Assembly (NCBI GenBank): GCA_003342895.1
Contig: PTFA01000082.1
Coordinates: 2,166,793 to 2,230,792, forward strand
Origin: Casuarius casuarius
Lineage: Eukaryota > Chordata > Aves > Casuariiformes > Casuariidae
Direction: 5' to 3'
Length of the DNA stretch: 64,000 nt
Shown here: one piece after another, positions 23,631 through 34,370 of the stretch
Numbering within the stretch: the stretch's first letter is position 1
Layout of the letters: every line of letters starts with the position of its first letter
Made by a program: the position numbers and the translations under genes
The notes under the pieces: model-generated
What the model saw: only the letters and a program-made list of their open reading frames with translations
What the model was told of the DNA's origin: nothing
Databases searched by the model: none

Positions 23631-24477
23631 AATTTTTCTCTTGTCCAGTTATTTCAGAAAACAGCTATCAAGAGAACCTGACTACAGCAAATGAAAGCTG
23701 TTACATTACAGGTCTAATATGAATTGGCTGCCACATGCTAGAGTGTTGAATGTCCCAGGATGAGAAATTAAAATAATCTGTTTAAAACCTTGAACAACTG
23801 AATGCTGAAAGTATCATATGACCAAGGACACCTGTTACTGACTTCATAATCACTGTTTCTGAAGCAGTCATAAAAATGATGCATCTTAGATATGTTCCTC
23901 ATTAATTTTGTCCATTAAGTAAGAGGAGATGTGAGGCTAAAAGGAGAGCATTTTATTATTAGAGCTAGGTTTTGATTTCTGAATACTCTTTTGATTTGTT
24001 CTGCAGCAAACACTTTATGGATTGCTTTCTTGTTCACCATTTCAGGAGTAGCAAACCATTTTTCAAATTATCACAGAAGAAATTAACATATATGAGAGGA
24101 TGAGGCAAAAAATAAACCAGTGCAATAAACTGGACAAAATAAATACAGGCAGCTTTGTATGCCTTATAACTTTTTCTGTGATGCCCTGGGTTAAAAAAGC
24201 AATCTGCACTTCTTCATATGAATTAGGATGAGACAGTGAATTCCAGAAGCTTGCCTGGTGCCTTTGCTTTGCCCGGAAAAATAAAAGGGTGTCTTTCCTT
24301 TTTCGTTCTTGTTTTGATATCCTTACAGCTCTCTCCTGTGCATCACATACAGAATCTGCAGTAGTGCTCATTTGCAAGAAAAGTGCCGCATGTGTGTACA
24401 CGATGCTCTGATTGTGAAAGACTTGCCTTCCTTCCCCTTTCTATAGATCCCAAAGGCCACATTTGTCATATAGTCAC

Positions 24478-24556
24478 TTTGCTATGAGTGTGTAATTAAA
24501 TGTAAGGCACTTTGGGATGTTCAGCTGTATAAAGTATTGCTATTGAAATGCAAGTT
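24478..24556 (+). repeat. MIR or tRNA-SINE 3' end relic
   Basis: AAGGCACTTTGGGATGTTCA followed by GCTGTATAAAGTATTGCTAT matches the typical 3' tail of MIR-like sauropsid SINEs ('aaagcgctttgggat ... ctatataaatgc'). The 5' portion is not recognisable. Confidence 0.6.
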
Positions 24557-25139
24557 GTTTTTCTGCAGACAAACACAAAAGGGAAAAACAAATAAACAGC
24601 TACAAAAAAAAAACAAATGAAAAGGTTTCTAGGGATAAAAATGTGGACACTGGTAGATAAATAAAACATTAGAAAGAAAGGAAAATACTTCTGGAAAACA
24701 AATCAATAGGATAAAAAAAAAGATTTATTTGAAAAAGTTGACAGGCTTGCAGAAATTTCTAGCTTACAAGCTATTTACAGAGAGAAAATATGATGAATCA
24801 AGACAGAATCATCAAAGTAAAAAACCTAGGTATTAAAATGTTAACTGTAACTTGTAGAGAGAGTCCAAATCTTTTCCTCTGTGGCATAAATTTGCACAGG
24901 CAGTAGAAGTTTTGAATTATAGAGTTTCTTCTGTATTTTACATCCTTGGAGATAATGTTTGTCCTCTTGTGAAAAGAGTGTGGGATTTTGTCCTCCCCAA
25001 TTTATGACTACTGCACAATATATCGGAAACCATAATTATTTATAAAAACAAAACCAAAAAATTAAGGCTGATCAAACTCGGTGGTGGATACTTCTATTTA
25101 CTCACTGCAAAATGACGTTTTTGCCAGAGTGAAACAATG
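24557..25139. other. AT-rich noncoding stretch
   Basis: A-rich segments occur near 24604-24616 and 24714-24724. No reading frame over 60 codons and no recognised element. Confidence 0.5.
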
Positions 25140-25335
25140 GCAGGGTTTACCCTGAATTTTGGTTCAGCCATGGACTGGACCNCAGGTACCCAACCTTTCA
25201 GGCGAATACCCTGACCACAAGATTGTAGAAGCATAGGCGTAATCATATATTCTTTCTCTCTGTTGGTTCACATCTGATAAGACAGAGGAGAGAGCTGCAN
25301 AGAGGTCTCCCCTTCCAGAGGAGCCCCCAGCCATG
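25140..25335 (-). repeat. tRNA-derived SINE relic, antisense
   Basis: The order GGTACCCAACCTTTCAGGCG, AATACCCTGACCACAAGATTG and then TTCTTTCTCTCTGTTGG matches the antisense tRNA-related head of sauropsid MIR-like SINEs ('gagtgccctaaccactaggctat ... ctctctct'). Isolated Ns lie near 25182 and 25300. Only the head region is convincing. Confidence 0.55.
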
Positions 25336-25554
25336 CGCTGTTAAGTAGGTAGCCGAGGAACAAATACCACCACATCCTACCCCTCCTTGCCTTTTTCTGA
25401 AAGGGTGCTAGTGTCTAAAAGCAGGGACATTTACCTGCTTCTTGCTCCCTACAAGTTGTTGTAGAAGGTCAGTGCTCCACCTGCTTGTAACCATCCTCTG
25501 CAGAGGTCATCATCCCCTCAAGATCTGCTGAGTGAGCTGCTCACACAAGCATCC

Positions 25555-25650
25555 CCTCATCCACTTCTGTCAAAATGAGCCAGGTTAGCACAGACCTAGT
25601 ATTTAAACCGTGAAGGCTAGCCTGGCTCATTTTGGTGGCAATGGGTGAGG
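25555..25650 (+). other. Strong imperfect hairpin, miRNA-precursor-like
   Basis: The left arm at 25555-25589 and right arm at 25616-25650 pair over 35 positions around a 26-base loop. As plus-strand RNA this gives 28 Watson-Crick pairs, 5 G-U wobbles and only 2 mismatches. The central 14 pairs (25571-25584, CAAAATGAGCCAGG against CCTGGCTCATTTTG) are perfect. Length and shape resemble a microRNA precursor, although a stem this perfect would also fit an inverted duplication or a folded MITE. Five of the six transition differences are wobble-compatible on the plus strand, which slightly favours plus-strand RNA. No transcript evidence is available. Confidence 0.4.
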
Positions 25651-26179
25651 AAATGGCCACAGAGCAGTTTGGGTGGCAGTCTGGAGGGAGCTGTAACCTT
25701 CAATGGGTAGCAGTGGCAAGTGAGTCACGGAGCAGCCTTTGAAGCAGCCTGGAGGCTCACATCATCTTCTGACTTCAGTTGTGCCGAGTTCTGCATTTTT
25801 TCATTGCTTTCTTTCAAAGTATCTGGAAAATAAGTGGTACTTTAACAAACTCTTTTGGTTTGCAATTTTGGCAATCAATACATTGAAATGTGATGTATAC
25901 TATACATATTTCTTAGCTTACCTCATAACCAAAACAACTGATTATCAATAAATGTGCTCTGTTTACAGTCTTCCTAGGTCTGTGTTTGCCTTCAATGACC
26001 ACTCGTCAGCATATTTCATGCTCTGAAGGTCCCAGCTTGCTTTTGCATTGATAATTTGCTCATAATGAACCAAGTTCACTACTCTTTTTTATCTCCCAGT
26101 GGATCCATGCTTAATTGAACCTAAAACGGGTTGATGATTGTTCTCTCTACAAAATGTTAATTCTTCTTGGTTTTGGATT
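25651..26179. other. Noncoding stretch, no gene recognised
   Basis: A 70-codon plus-strand frame at 25739-25951 ends just before an AATAAA signal at about 25949. It has no recognisable product. Otherwise plain AT-rich sequence. Confidence 0.45.
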
Positions 26180-26221
26180 ATAATGTGTTAGAGCCACAAT
26201 ATAATGTATTGGAGCCAAAAA
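26180..26221. repeat. 21-bp tandem duplication, two copies
   Basis: The units at 26180-26200 and 26201-26221 share 17 of 21 bases (ATAATGT, TT, GAGCCA and so on). This is a diverged local duplication. Confidence 0.75.
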
Positions 26222-28858
26222 ACAGAATTGGGGATTGCATTTCAATGTTCCAGTTATCTTTTGCACTTTTAATTATTTCTGATAAAGTGTCTCAAATGTG
26301 TGAACAATAATACCAATTCAGCTAGTCTTAAAATTATGATTTTCTGAAAGCTACATCTTCTCACTGGTTTACAGACTATATAGCAACATGTGCTTCCACT
26401 TCAGGAGGACTCTGGAGTGGGGAGTTGGACATCCTTTAATGATGTGTTGCTTAAACTTGCTCAAGTTGTGCTTAAGTGAATCTCCTGGAACTTTGTAGTT
26501 AGTTCCATGTGCTCAACAATGAAACATCCATGGCAGCTTGAGTAACGCTATGCACTCTCATTTTCTTGGAGGGTATCTGAAATTGTTTCAGTTAAGCCTG
26601 GCAAATTCCAAATGTTGGCTTTGTGTTTCTCTTTGTTTGGAAAAATAAACCAGTGTATCTGATTTCCTGAGACGTATCTATAACCTCATAAGAAAACATG
26701 TCTTTACTGGTTGCTTTGCTTATGCCCTAGACTGAAATGTAGTGGGAAGATGGCTAAGGCATCACCTGAGTTAAAATTAAGGAGAAGGAAAGAAACACAC
26801 TTGCACCATTGAAATCTGCAAGGTAGCTGTTATGGTAGCTTTATTGTTCATATGTTTCTAATAACCTTCTCATTTCACCTTATTGTGAATAAGGGGAGAA
26901 GATGTGCTGCCATAAATACTGGTGCATGGTCTAAGCTGCAGCTTCCGTGATTACCTCCATTACTACAATGGATCTTCATTGGCCTGAATTACTAACATTC
27001 TTATAAGAAAGATAAGACTAAAATGGCTCTACCTGTCATTCACTGAGGTGTGAATTGACAATCAAATGATTGATCAATTTTTCTGTGCTTCAATAGCTTC
27101 TTTCAAGCCACACATCCTGAGCTACTGTATAAAAAGCTACAGTTACAGCTAAGTTTTCTAAAGGATAGGTAAAGCAAATTAGGCAATTAGACCTAATCTT
27201 AGATTTAAAAATTGAAAATCCATCACTGTCTCTGTCTTGCAAAGAAAATACATTTCCAAATCTGAAAGGAAAAATATCCTTATAAAAGAAAACTTCTGTA
27301 GTCCCAACAGTCTGTCTGTGAATGGCTTTCATGACTTTCTAATCCATTTTTCTTTTGTTCATTTTTTCAAAAAACTTTGGACCTTAGAAGCTTTTAAGAA
27401 GGAGGAGTTTTGAAAGCNGAGCAATAGAAAGTGCTAAATACTTTATTAGTGATTTATGAAAACATGCTTTTACTTTATTTCTTTAACAGAAAAATTTCCT
27501 AACAGTTACCAAAATGATGAGGATTAATGTATGAAAATGTGTTGCATGGCAGCTTCTGAGTAATTGATTTATAAACAGTTCCCTTTTTTATTATTATTTA
27601 TGTCAAAATGGATTACAAGAAGACTAGCAAAATTATTGTAGTCAGATCAAACAGAATAGACAGGTCATGAGTTTTCATGTAACCCCTGCTGAAGCCTGAC
27701 TGAGTCACCCAGTCTGCCCTCTCTAGTAGTTCCCTCTCTAACAGGAACATTGTGATGCTTTTGTCCAAAGGCTCACTTTCTCGGTTTGAAGCAAAGTGTA
27801 AAGCACATGAACAGTTTAGTATAGGAAAAATATTGCTTGATTTAAGCCGAGCTCCATCCAAAAATCTATCTTTCAGTCTCTGTTTAGTCCTTTTTTGCAG
27901 CCGNTAGTGAATGTGTGCCTTTCCTGGTGGGCAAGTAGTGATTCGCTTGTAAATATGAATACAACCAGATTTGAAAGTTCTACACAGCCAGTCAAAACTA
28001 AGAAACAGTAAAGAGCTTCAGAGGGAAAAAATAAAACAAAAAAACCCCAAAGATAGAGGAGAAAAGTGAGACAGAAACCATAAAAGCAGGAAAGATGAGA
28101 CAGACAAAGTCTGGGTAGCCATTTTGACAAGCTGACTGGAAGCCGCTGTGCTTTACGCTGCAAGGCCTTCATCCAAGTTTCACTGGTGGCAGTAGAAAGG
28201 CTTCAATGGGCTTTGATGCAAACCTAATTCAGCCAATTTACTGAATGATTGCTTTATTTCTGTGATATCCAGTCTTGTTGCTGGGCAGGGATGAGGAGGA
28301 AGGAGACGATAGGATGCCAAAGGAAAGCTGACCACACAAATGTAATGTTGGAGGCATTAGACTAGTATGCATGGGTTGTTCAGCCTCCACAAAGAACCAA
28401 ACTTATTCCCGTGGAAACCAATGTTTGAAGATGAATAAGTAGCCTGGCTCTCTGCAGCTCCCTTTCCTTTTCTCTTTTCTTCTCTCTTGGGATGTTTTGT
28501 TGTTGTTTTTGGTAAAGGGAAAGAAAGAGGCTCTTCACCTCCAAGCAGCTTGAGAAAAGACTGGCAACATTCATTCCTCTAATAAGCTGGCAATTAATGC
28601 AAAGAGGAATGTCCTGGATTTCTTAAAGAGAAGTATTTTTCAACAGGAGCTAGTCAAGATGTTGATGAGGTTTTGTTTCTCTTTTTTGTTGTTTAAATGG
28701 GATGTACACTTTCTGGAAAATGGGGACACTAAAATGGTGTTGTAAGTCTGCCCTCACGTGTTGGATTTTAACTCTTCAAGAGAGGAAATATCAGTGAATT
28801 CAGTGGAATCCACTGGATGCCACTGCCATTACCCAGATACAGCCCTTCAGATCAGCTG
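26222..28858. other. Noncoding stretch, no gene recognised
   Basis: All frames are under 100 codons. A pyrimidine-rich patch lies at 28450-28510. A long AT-rich, low-CpG segment occupies 26600-27620. Isolated Ns lie near 27418 and 27903. No repeat family could be assigned. Confidence 0.5.
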
Positions 28859-28872
28859 TTTTTTTTTTTTTT
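28859..28872. repeat. Poly-T run (14 bases)
   Basis: An uninterrupted T tract, followed by C and five more Ts. No retroposon body was recognised beside it. Confidence 0.8.
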
Positions 28873-30480
28873 CTTTTTGAGTTTTAGGTGCTGATGTGCA
28901 CATGGCAACAGGTTGCATACACAAGGAATACACAGAGGCATGCACCATCTATTTGATATAGTAGATACGGGTTATTATCATTCCTGCCCTAAGTAGATAA
29001 TGAATTCAAAGGCAGTGTTACAAAGGTGTTGCTGATAGTATCAGTGTTATAATGTGTCGCAACTATTCACTGACATGAAAAGAGACAGCCAAAGGTAAGC
29101 TGAAAAATAGGAAAATTAACAACTTTCAATAAGTGAGGAAAATACTCTCAGTCTCAGTGATTTGAAATACATCGTTTACATTTTGCTTCTTGTAAGGCAC
29201 ATTTCAGGCCCCAGTTCAGTATTTGAGAAGAATAGGAAGAGCGTCATATGGGGAATTTCCAGTGTGAGTCAGCATGGGACTGTGTTTAGATGGGACACAA
29301 GTGGTTCTGCAAGCACTGAAACTAATGAAGGCAGGTTTCCCACAGGCTCACATCTCATGGTTGATTAACTTTGGTGCCTATGGAAGTGTAAGTGCTCATT
29401 CCACTTTTGGTGCAGTCAGGCTCTGCAGAAGACCTTTTCCATGTGGATTCTTTGATATCTAAATGGTGATCTCATGCTGCAGCCTTTCCCTTAGTAGGGA
29501 ATAAATCTTGCTTTGTCTTCCTTTCCCTTCTCCAGACATCTGTTTTCATGAAACTTGCAGGAACATAATTGTCTTTGAGAGCTCTGTCCCTCTATTCCAC
29601 TTGGCTGAAATCAGCCAGTAGGCCCAAAATTATTAGGGAAACCAGACAGACAAAATGATTGCCTAAGCCTCATTTCCTTAGGAAACTAGGCTAAAAAGTT
29701 AATATTAGTAATAACTCCTGAAATGGAGCTACCGCTGGGGGAATGCAGTGTGCCACTCCAAGCTGCTTATGCAAAAGCACAGTCTGATGTATCACTCCCA
29801 TTGTGCTTTTTTCTGTAAACTTTCTCCTAGGTCCTAGCAAACAAGCACTCCTCCAGCCGCTGTATGGTTGAGTGGTCATAGCAGTGCAGTGAGCAAGAGG
29901 CAATTGGAGCCCCTTTGGCTCTTGGCTTGACTTTCTGAGCTTGCCTGCTGGTGTTTTTGGATGTGGACCCCTATTCACCAGAAAGTGATGGAGACCACAC
30001 ATCCATTTAATCTGGAGCTGGCCACTGCTTGGCCTTCTGAACATCTCTGACCTGTACTCTGATCAGCAGTTTGCAATGGGGTTTGTATCCTGTTACTGAC
30101 TAACTGGTTTTCATGGCAAAATGTTTTTCAAAAAAATCTTTTAAAAAATGTACATGTTCTTCTCCACCTGAATGTGTGAGTGTTAATTTGGTTTAACCTG
30201 TCTGCAGGCCTTAAATTGTTCGTATGAATTTGATTTTTTTAACTTTCCTTTCTAGACAATGATTTATGGTCTTATGCTGTGCAGTGTGAGAAACGTATTT
30301 TTGCTGTAATGGGTGGAAACCTGGATCTCCACTGCTGCTCAGGGTTTGCCTTTTTATATGCACTGTGTGGTTCATGGTATGTTTCCTCCCTCTCCTCCTT
30401 CCCCCTTTCCCCTTTCTTAGAACCATGGTTAAGAAACTGCATTTATCTTTGCAGAAAACTGAAATTCTCAGCTCTGTTTC
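28873..30480. other. Noncoding stretch, no gene recognised
   Basis: A 117-codon minus-strand frame at 29691-30044 and smaller ones elsewhere have no recognisable product. A pyrimidine-rich run (CCTCCCTCTCCTCCTTCCCC) lies near 30386-30418. Confidence 0.5.
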
Positions 30481-30520
30481 AAAAAAAAAAAAAAAAGAGA
30501 AAGAAAAGGAAAGAAAACAC
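30481..30520. repeat. Poly-A and A/G-rich tract
   Basis: Sixteen As are followed by GAGAAAGAAAAGGAAAGAAA-type purine sequence. Both adjacent plus-strand frames translate it as a lysine-rich run, which is an artefact of the tract. It could be an old A-tail that acquired purine microsatellite changes. Confidence 0.8.
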
Positions 30521-32583
30521 ATTTTGCAGCAGACTCTTCCTTCTTCATCACATATGGTCAGTGATAGTCGCCTTGCTGAGATCTGTTCAACTCCCAGTGT
30601 GTTTTAAGAAGTTATGTACTAAAAAAGGCATATGGCCAAAGCCTCTTGGCTTGCAATTTTTACTGTGCGAATATGAAGCAGAGCAGTGGCATTGTAACCA
30701 CTTTCCAGTGCGAGCTTATCTTCAGTATTTTGTTTTCTTCTGAGGCATTGACTTTTCTATTATCAGCCCCACTGAAGGGAAGGAGTGCAACCATGTCTTG
30801 TCTGTATCATCTTGTTTATGGTTTATGTGTGGCTCAAAGTTCTGTCAGAAACTTCGTTGTCATTTTACTGCCTGGTTTTACATTCTGCCTGTGATGTACT
30901 AATTATTGGGGTGTGACAGAGCACTTATTTCCTATCATAAACCAGGGGCTGTTATCCAGGAATGAAATTTTGCTCAAGCCATGAAAGGATGTAACAATCT
31001 GAAATATTCTCCAAGGGCCATATTCTGATCCTGTTGACAATGATGGAAATGTTACTTTTGTTTTCACCGTGAGAGCCACATAATGAAAGACAATGGAATT
31101 ACAATGCCTGCTTGTATTATTTTTTAAAGAAACATTTCCCCACAGTACTGTGAATGCTGGAAAATAAGGCTGTCGTATACCTCAGCTGAGTATGCGGTGC
31201 AGCAGCACTATCACAGGATATTTAGTATATTAGAGAGCCACAGTCTTTGTGGATGTAAATCACATAGTTCCTTTCACATCAGGGGCAATGTACTGTTTGG
31301 GGGAAATCTCGCTCTTGATTTCAAGCTGCTATTTCCTTCCCCTTTTAGAGCTGAAAAAGCAAAAAGACTGAAGTTTTAATCCNTTCCTAGTAAGGGGAGG
31401 ATGGGAGAAAAGAAAGAAAGAAAATGTTTTGGAGATTGTGGAGTAGTTTCCTACTTCCATACTAAGAGCATACAGTTAATGCACATGACTTAATAGAAAA
31501 ACACTTGCCCTCAGTCGCCACTTGCTTGCGGCAGAAGAAATAATGAAGTGTTTCTACTTACACCATCACAAACCCTCACTTGAATAGCAGAAGCACAAGT
31601 AGAAACTAGATTCTTGCCTAGAGCAAAGGCAAAATGACTGCAGCCTCCAGCCCAGCTAAGGCTCCTAAATGTGCTGGTGTNAGCGGGCACTGTCATGTGT
31701 TTATCCATAGTGTTAGAGCCTTACGTTGCTGTTGGTATCAGTGTTTTGTACATTCACAGGCTCTTTCCTCCTCCTCCATGGAAGAGATGACAAAACTTAA
31801 GGGCAAGTAAAAGGGCCAGTCCATTTAGCCAAACTCTGGTAGATTAGACAACCCACAGTGTTCAGAATATGTGCTCTATTGTATTACAGACATTTCTGTT
31901 CATAAGAGCAGACTTCAGCCCTGTGCACATTCACGTGATTAAAAGGAAGCCAGAATGCCCCACTATGTCTTTATAGTACCAGAATACAAATCTTTTGATG
32001 TACACTTCCAAGTCTGCTCCTTTTCTTATTGATATTTGCCCCCTTTACCCTCCTCCTGAAAAAAAAGTGACTTTTTTATTTCTATTGTGAGTCTCTCTTT
32101 CTGATCGTCTACAGACCAAAGAGTTTGTAAGCAAATAGATGGTTCTTCTGTTCTACATATCCCATAATTTATTGGCTTCTTGCACCTGTCAAGTGCCACA
32201 TTTCCTCTCAGTGGGAATATATCCCTATTCATGCAANCCTTCCTCCGTAACTAGAGAAAGAGATAAAGTTACAGGTGTCAGTTAAGCCATGGCTGCTTCT
32301 TTGATCTTTCCTAGTTATTTTTTATTGGAATGTTTCTTCCTATGTGTTTTTCCTGTGTAACTTGACTTCCAAATAGGGTAACGTCTGTTTTAATAAGCCT
32401 GGCGCTCCAATTCTGCTTGTGCACCAGTGAAAAATGGAAGTGATTCTCCTGATCTCGGCAGAGAACATTGGGCTAAACCTCATCTACNCAAAAAGTGTTG
32501 GGCTCACTGTTGTCTTGTTCAGAAATAAGATCTCTGCTTGTGAAAAACCTTTAGATATGTTGTTCAAATCTACCCCTAGTTGG
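30521..32583. other. Noncoding stretch, no gene recognised
   Basis: The patch at 31015-31075 (GGGCCATATTCTGATCCTGT) faintly recalls a sauropsid repeat end, but too little matches to call it. No gene or RNA is recognised. Confidence 0.45.
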
Positions 32584-32603
32584 GAAAGCACTTAAGTGCT
32601 TTC
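32584..32603. promoter_or_regulatory. Perfect 20-bp palindrome with paired NK2-like sites
   Basis: GAAAGCACTTAAGTGCTTTC equals its own reverse complement with no mismatch. Its centre, CACTTAAGTG, is two overlapping NK2-type homeodomain cores (CACTTAA and TTAAGTG) on opposite strands. A perfect 20-bp palindrome is unlikely by chance in 64 kb (order of 0.06 under equal base use). The protein-binding role is inference. Confidence 0.35.
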
Positions 32604-33329
32604 ATGAGTCAGCAATATAGGGAACATTCACATATTAAGAGGACAATTTCATGATAAAAAATCAATCGTATTAAGGCAAAAAAAATCCTTACTTATTTTC
32701 TATGGAAGTGATAGATCCTGTGTCAAGACTGCATATCTTTGTAACTAATGTGCTGTAGCTGAGACAGAAGATTAGAGCATGAAGCACAAATTATTGGGGA
32801 GGCCATTTCCTAGTGATGTTCAAGAGGTTGGACATAGTCTCTGCTGTTTCTCTCTGCACCACCAAAATGCGAAGAGTCGGGCATATTTCTGAGCCTCCCA
32901 GCTCAGATGTTCAGGCATCCATTTATTACTTTAACTGTAATAACATCTGAATCATAAAAAGCACATTTTTAAACTAATACTGTTTACCAAGGCAGGCATT
33001 GTGCAGCTTGAACTGTGAATCTCACCTGACCAGTTTCATTTGTGATTCTGATCTTTTTCCCTCTGGTCCTTCTGTCCTTGCAACAAGATGCTGCTGCTTG
33101 TGTAAAATGGCAGGAGACTGCATGTGTTTCAGATAGATAAATCATTACCTGAGAGGTTTTTAAAAATCCTGAAAACATTTCTACGTATACACATATTTTT
33201 CTTTTTTTTCTTGGCAATGCCTTCGCTTTCATTTCATTTTCAAGCTTTCATTTTGGGACAGAGTCCAGATCATTTGTTTTAGGCTTTCTTTTGATGCAGT
33301 TAGCGATGTGTTTCACCACTTGCTCTGTT
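32604..33329. other. AT-rich noncoding stretch
   Basis: Low-CpG sequence with frames under 85 codons. No recognisable element. Confidence 0.5.
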
Positions 33330-33600
33330 GAAAACACTGCTGGACAAAACTCCAGACCCTGCACAGCCCCTCTGCCCTCTCTGCCACTCTCCTGCCCCTC
33401 CCCGGTCCTCCACTAGCCTGTCTCTTTTGGTCAGGGTGAAGGTGAACAAACACACTTCTACGGCTTCAGCGCTACCTCGCAATGACACCTGCCGGTGGCA
33501 TTACGGGACGCTGGCCCACCCGGGGCCCCAACAGCCACCGGGACCCCTCACAGCTCCTCTAGCATTTCCACTGTCTCCTCGCTATGCCTACAGAAGGCTC
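33330..33600. other. GC-rich islet with clustered CpGs
   Basis: The segment is C-rich throughout, and about nine CpGs fall within roughly 100 bases (33460-33560, for example TACGGCTTCAGCG and TTACGGGACG). Plus and minus frames of 62-93 codons are open only because of composition. The edges against AT-rich flanks are abrupt, which could mean an inserted GC-rich sequence or a small hypomethylated regulatory islet. No product is recognisable. Confidence 0.35.
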
Positions 33601-34164
33601 CAAAGATAAGCTTTTTTATTATTTTTTTTAACCCTCCGTGAAATGAATTGCTATCTCCTTTCAGCTGACATGATGGAATTTAGATAATTTCAAACTAATT
33701 TGTTCTGCTGCATTTCCCTATAGCTTAGCACCCTTATAGCAAGTGAGGCAGCTGGGTGACACAATCCAAAGATTTTTGGTAGCGTATGCTTTTTCATCTC
33801 AGCCTNTTGCACTATTGTTTTTAAAACATTTGTAGTGGTATCACTTTGGAAGCAAATGTTTTAAAAATGTAAGGAATATCTGTGAGCTTTCTGCTATGCT
33901 TATTCAATCCTTGATCCTCCAAACACTTGAGAATTCAAATTATTCAGCTAGGTTTAATGAGGCTGACTCAGAGTAAAGTCATGTGCATAGAAGTCAAGGA
34001 TCGGGGCCTTGATGTGATGCATTTTTAGGTGGTTATGAGTTTTTAAATATTTACTATTGAACAATTTAAAGGAGAGTTTGGGCTATATCTTTTCAGCGAT
34101 GCTTGTTACCACAGGAGTTCTTTGGGTGGTTGTGGGACCTGGAAGCTTGTTTTGCAGAAGCACT
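33601..34164. other. AT-rich noncoding stretch
   Basis: No frame over 60 codons. Homeodomain-like TAATT words occur near 33690-33700. An isolated N lies near 33806. Confidence 0.5.
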
Positions 34165-34370
34165 GTGATCTGCCAGTGCAACCTGAGGACTAGGTGTCAA
34201 CTCTGGCTAACACATACATCTGCTAGCTTTGGGTAGGTTCATGCCACTAACCACTAAGATCTTAGATCAGTCCTTGCCTCCATTTTCCAGTTGATAGAAT
34301 GGAGAAAATTGCGTTAGATGTGTAAAACACCAAATAAATATGAAGCATCACCATGGGCTGTACTGTGATC
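34165..34370 (+). repeat. MIR-family SINE relic, sense orientation
   Basis: CTGAGGACTAGGTGTCAACT, then CATCTGCTAGCTTTGGGTAG, CTTGCCTCCATTTTCCAGTT, ATAGAATGGAGAAAAT and TGTAAAACACCAAATAAATA follow the MIR order (gagtcagactcctgggttc ... tgccacttactagctgtgtgacctt ... cctcagtttcctcatctgtaaaatgg). It is strongly diverged. Confidence 0.55.

Noticed and set aside
30279..30743. 154-codon plus-strand frame
   Set aside because: It reads straight through a poly-A/purine tract that gives a lysine run. The length is explained by chance plus low complexity.
31015..31080. Phrase resembling the end of a sauropsid palindromic repeat
   Set aside because: Only about 20 bases match from memory, too few to assign.
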